Translations under genes and position numbers: made by a program
Notes under the pieces: model-generated
The model's database searches: none
The model's input: only the letters and a program-made list of their open reading frames with translations
What the model was told of the DNA's origin: nothing
Assembly (NCBI RefSeq): GCF_030867145.1
Contig: NC_134453.1
Coordinates: forward strand, 1,545,001 to 1,609,000
Reading direction: 5' to 3'
Length of the DNA: 64,000 nucleotides
Origin: Opisthocomus hoazin
Lineage: Eukaryota; Chordata; Aves; Opisthocomiformes; Opisthocomidae
In this document: positions 18,411 through 30,400 of the stretch, piece after piece
How the letters are laid out: every line of letters starts with the position of its first letter
Position numbering within the stretch: the first letter of the stretch is position 1

Positions 18411-21400
18411 GTACGAGCTCGGCGGGGCCCGCTGCCAGCCCGCTCCCCCGGCGGGGACCCCCGCTCCCCTCCCGCCGCCCGCCTGTCAGGGGCCGGTCCC
18501 CTCCCGTCATGGCTCCGGGGTGAGGCCGGTGCCCTCCCTCCCATCAGGGCCCGCTGAGGGGAGCGGCCCCCCCCCCGCCTCGCGCCGGTACCGGGAGGAG
18601 GAGGAGGGAGCGGGCGGGCGTCTCCCCGCGCCCCGGGGCAGGGAGGGGTGGGCGCGGGCCGGCGGCGGGCCCGGGGAGGTCGGGGCGGGGGGCCCGGGGG
18701 TCCCTGGCACCGGCGGGCCGGGCAGCCGGGGAGCCGGCAGCGCTGGGGAGGGGGGGGGCCCGGGGGTCCCTGGCACCCGTGCCTGGCAGCCGGGGGGCTG
18801 GAGGCCCCGGGGAGGTCGGGGGGGAGGTCCGGGGGTCCCTGGCACCCGGGCTGGGCTGGTGGGGGGCCCTCAGCCCGGTTTGCCTGCGGGAGGTGAGCGC
18901 TGACCCCCGACAATCCAGTCCCGTCCCCCTCCCCAAGAGCAGAATCAGCCTAAGGAGACCCCTCCCCGCATTTCAACCAAGTCAGAGTTGCCCTAATCTG
19001 TACCCAAGACACCCTACCAAAACACTTGGGTCACTGGCGGGACCCCCCCCCGACTTAATTAGGAAGCTTATCATTAGTAATGACAGTTGAAATTTTAGCA
19101 AATTTAAAAGCACGTGAAAATCAGAGAAGTCTTGCCGCTGCGGAGTGCTCTCGTTATTACTGCTCAGGTTTTATTAAAACCCAGAGAAGCGACAGCAACC
19201 TAATTTTGTTTCGCCCTCCCCGCTTGCTTGCAGGAACTGAAAAGGTAGCTCTTAAGGCAGGAATCGAATCAATTCTGCAGTCCTGCTCTTAGGTCACGCT
19301 GCTGTACGTCCAGCCTGCCGCGCGGCGGAGGAAGCCGTCTCCGGCAGCGGCCAACCTCTTACCCACAGCACCTCTATTTATAGCTCCGTGCGCATCTGAT
19401 GAGCCACACCTGAAACCTCTCCCTGCTGCCGAGCAGGCCTGGCCGTCTGCTGCTGTCGCAGTGGATGGGCTCGGTGTTTCCGCTGCCAGCTGGAGGGGCG
19501 AGAATCACAGAATCACAGACTGGTTGGGGTTGGAAGGGACCTCTGTGGGTCACCCAGCCCAACCCCCTGCCCAAGCAGGGTCACCCACAGCAGGCTGCAC
19601 AGCACCGCGTCCAGGTGGGTCTGGAATATCTCCAGAGAAGGAGACTCCACAGCCTCCCTGGGCAGCCTGGGCCAGGGCTCTGTCACCCTCAGAGGGAAGA
19701 AGTTCTTCCTCATCTTCAGCTGGAGCTTCCTCTGCTTCAGTTTGTGCCCATTGCCCCTTGTCCTGTCACTGGGCACCACTGGAAAGAGTCTGGCCCCGTC
19801 CTCCTGACCCCCACCCTGCAGATATTTAGAGGCATTTCTAAGGTCCCCTCTCAGCCTTCTCTTCTCCAGGCTGAACAAGCCCAGCTCCCTCAGCCTCTCC
19901 TCGTAGGAGAGATGCTCCAGTCCCCTCCTCATCCTCGTAGCCCTCCGCTGGACTCTCTCCAGTAGCTCCTCATATTTCATGACCTGGGGAGCCCAGCACT
20001 GGACACAGGACTCCAGATGGGGCCTCACTAGGGCAGAGCAGAGAGGAAGCCATGCTCACTCCCTCTCAGATACCAGCCCATGGGAAAGTCGGGCTCTGTC
20101 GGTGTCGAGCATGGCATCGTCTGACCCATCACATGTTGCCACTAAAGCAAACGAAACCTCTGAGGACAGGATCACTAGATGCGGAGGAGGGGGAGCGTTG
20201 GTTCTCCGTCAGCTTTTTGAATGAATCTGATCGAAAACTTTTTCTGAGACAAGTTCTGGGTTTGCCTTGCCGCCTTTGCCTCGCGCTCCCACCCGTATGC
20301 TAATATTGCGGCGGGCGAGCGGGGAGCATCTGCCATCGCTGTCTGTCTCTCTGCGCCTGCCTCGCCTTTCCGCGGTGCTGCCTCGGGAAGCCTGCCTGAG
20401 GGGTTGCTCTTGAGTCTGCAGGCTGAAGCCTTGCTTGCTGGATGGGTCCTGGTTTCCTGTAGGCTGCTGAACTGAACTCTCTGCGTAGGATTGCTCTTTC
20501 CAGAGTGAAATGCCAGACTTTTTTCTCAAGCCAGTCACTGCTGACTGTGTTGGAATAGATTTAAGGTCGAAAGCCCAAGTAACTTCAGCTGTTTGCTCAG
20601 AATGACCTGTTTTAAAAACGTTTGGGTTTAGCCATGTGTCTGTCCCGTCAGCGTATAGGGTTGTCGGTGTTTTAGGTATTGCAGATCCTTAATGAAACCA
20701 TGAAAACACGGGGAAAATGCAGTCAGTTCTAGTGTTTCCAGGTTTTACCTTTTGCTCTGCAAAGAATGGTATGTAACCTCATTAAGTTCATTAAGGCACC
20801 TTAGTTAGCTGACTAAAAACCTGAGGTTTATGTTTTTATGATTTCTTAAGGCTAGAAAAAAACAACAACAAAAAGGGATTGGACGAAGCTTCATTTACCA
20901 TGATGGCATAAAAAATAGTAGTAATTAGGAACAACTCTTGCAATATTAACACATGTTGCAATCCACCTTATTTGCATTTTGAAACTTGCTAGTTTCAGGA
21001 CTGCTTGAAGCTATTTTAACGTGTCCTGCTTTAGGAAGATGCGAACCGGTTGCTCAGGTAAAGTAAAACACTTCCAGTAGTTTCTGGCAGGATGTTTTTT
21101 GCCCCTGTCCGCATATATCCGTGGGTCTTCTGGCCTTTGTGATTAGCATGAAAAAAGCTATGGAAAGAAGGGAAATACTTCATGTATATTATACTAGATC
21201 AAAACCCAGCTTTGGAGGTTATCCCCTTCTGCGTAACGATCTGAGCCTTCATCCTTCAGGTTTTGCTGCTGCTGTTGCCTAAAACCCTGTTAAGAAACCC
21301 CTTAACAGGATTTTTGTTGAAGATGCGAGACTGCAATCTGCTCATCGCCGACTCTGGAATTCTTTTTCATGTGGGAAAGTGGTAGGAATAAATGTTTCGA

Positions 21401-24400
21401 GTTTGAGGACGCCTTCCAGCGTGGTTAGCAGTGATGCAGAGCTTCTGCCAAACAACCGCAAAATTGAAACAAAAAAATACTTAGCAGGCAGCTCATAGCT
21501 TCGAGTTTGTTGATTTCACTGCAGATTACAGGTTTGGAAAAAGTAGTCATTTATGTCTAGAGAAATAACTAACTTTGGTTGTGCAGAAGTAGTCCTGTTA
21601 CTGAACCAAAGGGAAACATATATTAAAAAAAAAAAATGTTTTTGTGCCTGGAGGCAGGACTGGCGTAGGGAATTTATCTTTTTTTTGTTTTCCCCTCTTT
21701 TCATTCTGTTGTAGCTGTGAGGCAGATTTCAGCAGTGCTATATTTAAAACAAATGAAAATCTGTTTTGATCCAGTAAGTAGAGCAGGCCAAATACATTCA
21801 AAAGAGTTATGTCAGTCTAGCTCTGTTGGGGAGAAAAATGTTAATAAACGCAAAGTTGTTCAAATATGTAGTTGGGTACAAAGTGGGTTTTGGTTTGTGT
21901 GCCTCGTACAGATGAATAATATTCCCTCAAAGCCTTTATCGTCAGGATTTGGCACGACCACTTAAAGAGCAATGCCACGCTTTTTTGGCAACCGTAGGAC
22001 GATGACGACAGTGTACATTGCATTCTAAGTTTGTACATCTTCAGAATCGTGCAGGTAAACTTCCAGTTGCTTACTTTTATACAAACAGTTGGAAGAAATA
22101 GATTTCCAGGCGTGTCTTGATTTGAGGGTAGGGCAGTAGGCTTGTGCAGGTGACAGCAGAGGCCCGGCTTGGCTTGCAGAATCCTTGTTAATGGTGACGG
22201 AGAAAAATCTAGTTCTTCTGGAGCCGCGTTGGAGGGAGGAGACGATTACTATATTTAGTAATATGAACTTATTTGATCTAGGGACTGATGCATTAAAAAC
22301 CATCATACTGAATGTAGGACAAATGTAAAACCAGCAGAGCGTTCTCAGGATAAATACTTGCTTTAAGCTTTCATCTGCACCTCGGGCAGCGTCCTGGAAG
22401 GTTGGACGTGCAATAGGTGCCTGAAGCTCGAGCGCGTGGTGTAGGGAATGCAGATGTTCTGCCTCAAGAGCAAGGAATATTCGCAGTGACAGTATGATTG
22501 TGGTAGAGTAGGGGTTGGAAGGGCCCTCTGTGGGTCACCCAGCCCAACCCCCTGCCCAAGCAGGGTCACCCAGAGCAGGGGGCACAGCACCGCGGCCAGG
22601 CGGGGCTTGAATATCTCCAGAGAAGGAGACTCCACAGCCTCCCTGGGCAGCCTGGGCCAGGGCTCCGTCACCCTCAGAGGGAAGAAGTTCTTCCTCATCT
22701 TCAGCTGGAGCTTCCTCTGCTTCAGTTTGTGCCTGCTGCCCCTTGTCCTGTCACTGGGCACCACTGGAAAGAGTCTGGCCCCATCCTCCTGACACCCACC
22801 CTGCAGATATTTAGAGGCATTTCTAAGGTCCCCTCTCAGCCTTCTCTTCTCCAGGCTGAACAAGCCCAGCTCCCTCAGCCTCTCCTCGTAGGAGAGATGT
22901 TCCAGTCCCCTCCTCATCCTCGTAGCCCTCCGCTGGACTCTCTCCAGTAGCTCCTCATATTTCATGACCTGGGGAGCCCAGCACTGGACACAGTACTCGA
23001 GATGGGGCCTCACTAGGGCAATGTAGAGGGGAAGGAGAACCTCCCTCGACCTGCTGGCCACGCTCCTCTTAATGCACCCCAGAATGGTACGGATTAAAAT
23101 AAAGAAGAAGATTATGATGGTGCTGAGACAAAACAGAGATGTTCTGAATTGGTCTGAGGTACGTAGCGACTTCCAGGAATGCACGTGATCTTTTCTAGTT
23201 GGAAGAAGGTAGGAATTCTGTTGATGACCGTCTTGTCCATACCGTAAAGTGAACGCTCGACGTAGAGCAAAGGCGAGCTGAAAGGTAATTTTGGTTGATC
23301 CTCAAGAATAAGAAACCCTCTTTCTGAATGGCTCGTCTGTCTTTGCTACAAAGTCCTTTATAGCGTCCTCCCCGTAACCGCAGAGTGATGATCTGAGAGT
23401 ATTTCTTCACCGTGTCTGCTGACAGGATGTTACATTTAGGGCTATGAATCAGATTTTTCTTTTAAATCAAGCTGCTGTGCTTGTATGAACCTATTTCAAA
23501 TTTGTCATAATTGTTGTAATATATATATGTATATATATATGTAATAACTGTAAGCAAAGCTATCTGAGAAACTGCCTACACAAAGAGCATTTTTAGTGAC
23601 TCTCCTAGCAGTACCCTATTTATATAAGGCCTAATACTGTAGCAAATTGGAATAATGATTTTTTTTTTACGTATTTATTTGGTGTGCTCTGAGGTAGGGG
23701 GTGCTGCTGTCCTGTCAAAAAGACTCAGTCGTGCTGCCAGAGTCCTGCAGGAGTCCGAGCACAGCGGGAGTTTTGAACGTGGGTATCTCAGCTCCTGTTT
23801 TCTTTACCCCTTCTTTTTATCAGTAAAATCCCTTTGGTGTATATAACCCCCTAGAGCGCTTACCTGTTGAAAATAATTCCTTAAACTCTGGCGTGAGATG
23901 ACGTCTTTCACAGCAGCAATGAGTGAATATTCTGGTTTGGTGCATTTGTTCTTCGTGGGAAAAAAGCAAGCGAGAGCTACTCTACTTTTTTTTCTAGTCC
24001 AGATGAAAAAAGCCGAGTAGTTGACAGCGCGTTCGGTGGGTTCCAGCAGGCTGTTAAGCTGAACTACAAAAGCTTTTCCACTAGAGCTGTACCCATGGGG
24101 CAAACAGACATCCCTTTGAAGTTTGTTTTGTGGTTTGACAGGTAAATGCCGGAGAGTTTCCAGTGACAGTAGGATTAGTTTAATTCTCTGCGCTTTTTTT
24201 TGGTGGTTTTTTTTTTTTAGGGAGACCTTTATCTTTAAAAGCGAGCAAGTCACGACTCCCTGAGTGATGCTCAGTTGTGCTTATGTTACCCATAGGCTTA
24301 CTGGGGTTTTTCTTGTTTCCAAAGGTGATTAGAGCATAGAACAAGTCCTAATAGCGAGGTCAAAATTTGGAGAATGTACTTCACCTTCTCTGCCAGAAGA

Positions 24401-27400
24401 AACATCGCTGCCGTTAGCTGCTCGTTAATGCTGCTCCTACTATAGCTTTTTTCTGCAGCGCACCCACTTCAGGTTGGGGAGAGTTTTCAGATCATCTTCT
24501 CGTCCATTCTGAAAGTCTGCACCTTTCCTCCTTCCCTGCTCAGAACTGTACCGCTTTTCCAAACTTCGATGAAAACAATCACGAGGCCGATGAGAATAAC
24601 AAACAGGTTAGCTCAGCCTGCGGAGTTCTAGTGTGGGCAGTAGGATCAGCTTTAGGCTTTTCTTTGGATGTTTTGGCTGCCTTTTGTTTTGCCTGTTGGA
24701 AGGAGAATGTAATAGAGAAGTTACAGAATCACAGAATGGTCGGGGTTGGAAGGGACCTCTGTGGGTCACCCAGCCCAACCCCCTGCCCAAGCAGGGTCAC
24801 CCAGAGCAGGCTGCACAGCACCGCGGCCAGGCGGGGCTGGAATATCTCCAGAGAAGGAGACTCCACAGCCTCCCTGGGCAGCCTGGGCCAGGGCTCCATC
24901 ACCCTCAGAGGGAAGAAGTTCTTCCTCGTGTTCAGCTGGAACTTCCTCTGCTTCAGTTTGTGCCCGTTGCCCCTTGTCCTGTCGCTGGGCACCACTGAGA
25001 AGAGTCTGGCCCCGTCCTCCTGACCCCCACCCTGCAGATATTTGTGAGCATTTCTAAGGTCCCCTCTCAGCCTTCTCTTCTCCAGGCTGAACAAGCCCAG
25101 CTCCCTCGGCCTCTCCTCGTAGGACAGATGCTCCAGTCCCCTCATCATCCTCGTAGCCCTCCACTGGACTCTCTCCAGTAGCTCCTCATCTTTCTTGAAG
25201 TGGGGAGCCCAGCACTGGACAGAGTACTGCAGATGGGGCCTCACTAGGGCAGTGTAGAGGGGAAGGAGAACCTCCCTCGACCTGCTGCCCACACTCCTCC
25301 TAATGCACCCCAGGATCCCATTGGCCTTCTTGGCACCCAGGGCACACTGCTGGCTCATGGTCACCCTGTCGTCCCCCAGCACTCCCAGTCCCTCTCCGCA
25401 GAGCTGCTCTCCAGCAGGTCCACCCCAGCCTGTACTGGTGCCTGGGGTTGTTCCTCCCCAGGTGCAGGACCCTGCCCTTGCCCTTGTTGAACCTCGTCAG
25501 GTTCCTCTCTGCCCAGCTTTCCAGCCTGTCCAGGTCACGCTGAATGGCAGCACAGCCTGCTGGTGCATCCACCACTCCTCCCAGTTTAGTGTCATCAGCA
25601 AACTTGCTGAGGGTACATTCTAACTCTTCATCCAGGTCATTGATGAGGAAGTTGAACAGGACTGGGCCCAGTACTGACCCCTGAGGGACACCACTAGTTA
25701 CCGGCCTCCAACCAGACTCAGCGCTGCTGATGACAACCCTCTGAGCTCTGCCATTCAGCCAGTTCTCAATCCACCTTGGCGACCACTCATCCAGCCCATG
25801 CTTCCTGAGCTTCCCTAGGAGGATGTGATGGGAGACCGTGTGGAAAGCCTTGCTGAAGTCGAGGTAGACAACACCCACAGCTCTCCCCTCATCTACCCAG
25901 CCAGTCGTGCCATTGTAGAAAGCTATCAGATTGGTCAGGCACGATTTCCCCTTGGTGAATCCATGCTGACTACTCCTGATAACCTTCTTTTCCTCCACTT
26001 GCTTGATGATGACAAAGTTGAAGTGGGACGGGTGTTATTTTGTATTTCCATGGCTCAGTTACTCGCAGCGTTACCAGGCGTTTTCAGAGATCGGTCTCCC
26101 CTGCTTGGGTTTGGGGCAGCATGAGGGATGCTCATTGAACCATGCTGGCTAGCGCAGTCTTTGTATGTAAAATAAATTTATTTTCTGTATAGGGCGAAGT
26201 CACCCCCGTACTGAATGATAATAATGATTATTACAAAGTCATAGTGGTAACTCTGACTTCATTTTGTGAGGGCACAATGAATCAGTCCTCGGTCCCAGCG
26301 AAGGAGCTGATCAGGTCATTTAGGAATCATAGCAATGTAATAAGAAATGAATCCAAAATACTTCCATAAATAGAAGATTAAATAACAGTCTGGACAATCA
26401 CCTTTTACAGTTTATTGGTGTCAATCGCTGTTGGTGATTTAGTGTGGGGGTAGAAACTGTGTGTGCTGTTGTGTAAAAAGTGTATTTTTTTTGCAAGTGA
26501 AGTTAGATACCAGAGTTCCTTTGAAAGCATAAAAATGTATCATGTTATGCCATTCATGTAGCGACTTCTTTACCAAATCCTTGGACGTCTGGAGTGTGTG
26601 CTTGAGTATTTGCAAACAGATCTTTGCGGAAAGGTATCTCTAACAATTGCAGAGCAGTTTTTAGATCGTGGTGGACGAAGCTGTCGTGTTCCCTAAGAAA
26701 TCAGCTACGTAGCTGTAGGCCATGGCTGTCCCAATACTGGCTCCTCTTGAACGTAAGATCAAACAAGCAATTTTATTGTGGGATTTCTGTGGTCTTATTT
26801 ACCGTTACACTGTGAAACGCTCGGATATATTTTCAGTCTCCTTACTTTCCTGGCCTTCTTTCCCAACCTGTGGAGGGGAGCGATGGATAGAATTACAGAA
26901 TCCCAGAATGGTTGCAGTTGGCAGGGCCCTCTGTGGGTCACCCAGCCCAACCCCCTGCCCAAGCAGGGTCACCCAGAGCAGGCTGCACAGCACCGCGTCC
27001 AGGTAGGTCTTGAATATCTCCAGAGAAGGAGACTCCACAGCCTCCCTGGGCAGCCTGGGCCAGGGCTCCGTCACCCTCAGAGGGAAGAAGTTCTTCCTCC
27101 TGTTCAGCTGGAGCTTCCTCTGCTTCAGTTTGTGCCCGTTGCCCCTTGTCCTGTCGCTGGGCACCACTGGAAAGAGTCTGGCCCCATCCTCCTGACACCC
27201 ACCCTGCAGATATTTAGAGGCATTTATTAGGTCCCCTCTCAGCCTTCTCTTCTCCAGGCTGAACGAGCCCAGCTCCCTCAGCCTCTCCTCGTAGGAGAGA
27301 TGCTCCAGTCCCCTCCTCATCCTCGCAGCCTGCGCTGGACTCTCTCCAGCATAGAAATACTTTGTCTTGCCATGCCTCTTAGGTAGCCAAATTAAGATGT

Positions 27401-30400
27401 CCTCAATCTGAATTGCCTTTTCTGAAGCGTTTGGCGTTTGTCTTCCTCTGGGGTGCTGTGTGGCTGTAGCCAGGCGGGATCCTGAGCAAACAGGCACTGT
27501 GCAACTCTTGGCCACCTCGGGCTAGGTGGCACGACGGCTTTGTCCAGGCTGACCCAGCGGTGCTGCAGCAGACGCTGTAAATACCAAATTAAGGGAATGA
27601 ATTGTAGTTTTACTAGCCATGAAATCACACCTTCTCTTTCTGCAGTTTCTTACTATTTTAGCCACCGCTGCAAAACTGTCCGCTTTGGAAGGCAAGACGT
27701 TTTAAACTTGGAGAAGACAGTGTGTTTTCCCCGTTCTCATCCGCTGTTGGAGCGTCTAGCTTGCTGTGGGTGAAACTTTCCTCCAAAATCTGTTTGATGG
27801 GGAGGGCCAGCAAGCAAAAGCTCCCAATAAAAAAAGGAGGAGGTTTGCCAACATGTTTTTGAAAGCAACCAAACCCAGACCTCTCTGCCAGCAAGGTTAT
27901 TGCTTTAATAAGCCACGCTACTGTCTTGCCTGTAAACCTGCCGTGCATTTTGAGCTGGGGAGATGGCCAGACAGGCTGGTATCAAGTAGGTTTTGCTGTA
28001 TGGTAAAATTCAAGGTAACTTCCTTGTACATTAATTAGCTTGCTCTGCTCCTGCACAGGAAACAGCTGAAAAGTGTCTTTTTTAATAAAGTTTTTAATAA
28101 AGTTCCTTGCAAGCTCATTATATACCGTAATCGCCTTCAGCCCGTGAAGAACTTCAATTTGTATGGCATGTGAATTTGCACAAGCGTGTAGCTGGAGGTG
28201 AAGGGATGTGTTCTGCAGTTAACCTTGTAGAAAGTGATTTGAGCCTTGATAATGTCATTGGAATAGTGGTTTTTAGATGGTGTTGCTTGTCACCTCTTTG
28301 GAGGTGTGCTGAGTTTTGTTAATTGGTTATGACAAAAAACATTGTATGGCATTTAATTCGGCAGGATGAGGTTTAAGTGCTGATATGCATGTCAGCTCTG
28401 GTAGAACCAAGTCTCTCGGGTGCACTAAATATAATTTTTCTATTTGGAAAAAACCCCAGAAACTTCTAATTGAAGTTAGCAAATTTTCTAAAAAGCTGTA
28501 GAAAGTTCATTGTCTTTAGGTAAGACTAAATATTTCACAGAATCACAGAATGGTAGGGGTTGGAAGGGACCTCTGTGGGTCATCTAGTCCAACCCTCTTT
28601 GAGTTAATGCTTATAAAAATAACAGCCTTACAACAATGTAGTGCTGAAATTATATTTGGAGATATTCCTGTGTAATCCCACATGTATCTTGCTATTCTTA
28701 ATTGTCTCGATGCTGGGTCGTGCTGCAATTTCGTCAGACCAGAGGCTCCGCTGTGTCACAGCACCCTGAAAGAACGCTTTCACTTGCTTCTTGTTGCATG
28801 AAAGAAGTCAGTGTAAAATTAATGAATGTCCAGAACATGCGGATGGGGGCAAATTTTACTGGTTTCTCCCATAGCTGTGTAATGTTTCCTTCAAATAACG
28901 TAGTAGTCCATGCCTCTGACTTTTGTAGCAGTTGAAATTTTAGAGTATGTGAACTCAGAGCAATGAATTTTGAAAATCTTCTGCACCGAGATTTCAAATT
29001 CTGAGCGTTGCTCAGCGTCCCTTTCACTTTGAGTTTGAAGATCTCTCCAGAATATCATCCAGAATGCCTTCTCAGAGAGAAGAAACCTTCATACCTCTCC
29101 TTCCGCCTTGCTTTTCTACTTGAAACGAAGTTTGAACTGAAACTTGGTTTTAACACCTTCAGGGAGAAAAACCCAACCATGCTGTTTCTTAGTTTCAGCC
29201 AGGATGTGCCAGTAGTAGGCTTTTGTGTAGACGTACTGGTTTAAATAGGCTCTATAACCTCACTCTTTTCCATTAGTGCATGCTAATTATTGAGTAGATG
29301 TTCAAATAAAGCCTCTGCAAATAGGCCTTTTATTTGACTTTTGCCTCGTGGACCTTTCTCGGCAAGGAAGAGAAAGCTTTACAGCAGGAGCAGATTAGAG
29401 ACTGAAGATATCTGGGACTGATTCAGAAAAGAAGGCGTCACTTGAGTGGTTTGACAGCCTACGCTACAGCTACAGGGCTGGCAGTGAAAAAATGAATGTA
29501 TGCGAAAGCTAACAGAGGTGGGGTGGAAAGTTTTGAGTTTATTCAGATCCTTCCAGTTCACGTTTTTTGTCTCCCTCTTCGAAGAGGGGGAAGGTCTGGC
29601 GTAGGAAATGACGAGCCTGGATGGTGTTAGAAAATAGTGCAGCCTTGCAACTGAACGTAAGACCGATGGGGATTTTGTTTGCCAGCTCCAGAGGCTGAGC
29701 CGGAAGGCTTACGGAGCGCGTGCTTCCTCCAGTGTTGTGATGTGATACGGACTTGTTGAAACTCTGCAGTGAAGAACAATTGAGGATAGGAGCTTTTGTG
29801 GAAAATGGAATCAAATGAAATGTAGTTTCATAGCAGAATTCACCAGATTTTAAAGTTTGTGCCAAAATAATGTTCTGAAGTAAGCAGGAGGAATTCTACC
29901 TCATCTGTTGGACCTCAGGGAGCTTCACTTTCAGTTGTGTGTCAGTAGACTTTGTTGAAGCTGGAGAATGGAAAATACTACCGGTTTTGTAAAATGAGTA
30001 AGGCATGGGGTGAAGAGGAGACAAGAGTAGGTTATGATAAAACGAGGGCTGCTTGGTTGTCGTAAGGTGCTAGCGGAGCTGCATGGACGATGTTCTTGGA
30101 ACCAGTCTGTTATTGGTATCTGTTGACTTGGAAGCACGAGTGATGTGTGCTACGTATTCCTCATGAGCGTACCTGAGGCATCACCAGAACAAGTGAGGGT
30201 GAGAAAATAATCAGGAGAAATTCAATGGCTTCAGGGATGACGGGATGATTCAGGAGGAAAATAATAAGGAATAGAAGACTGCACTTAAGGACTAAAAAAC
30301 CCAATTTCTGCTCTTTGTCAGAGAGGGCAGCTGGCTGGTTCCGCACGTGGAAGGAACAGATGCGGTGACAGCAATACGAAGGCAGTGGGATGCAGAGGAG

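Larger units (their letters stand above)
17380..18900. promoter_or_regulatory. CpG island with divergent POLI/MBD2 promoter
   Basis: Very GC- and CpG-dense over about 1.5 kb, with many GC-box-like gggcgg/ccgccc strings and YY1-like gccgccat near 17479 and 18169. It contains POLI exon 1 (-) and MBD2 exon 1 (+), whose start codons are 671 bp apart. No TATA box is apparent, as usual for such promoters. Both transcription starts should lie between about 17630 and 18290. Confidence 0.85.

Noticed and set aside
17401..18903. A 500-codon + frame read as one large protein
   Set aside because: It starts at GTG, crosses the real MBD2 exon 1 donor at 18410 into intron, and is explained by extreme GC content. 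Only 18298-18410 is coding with confidence.
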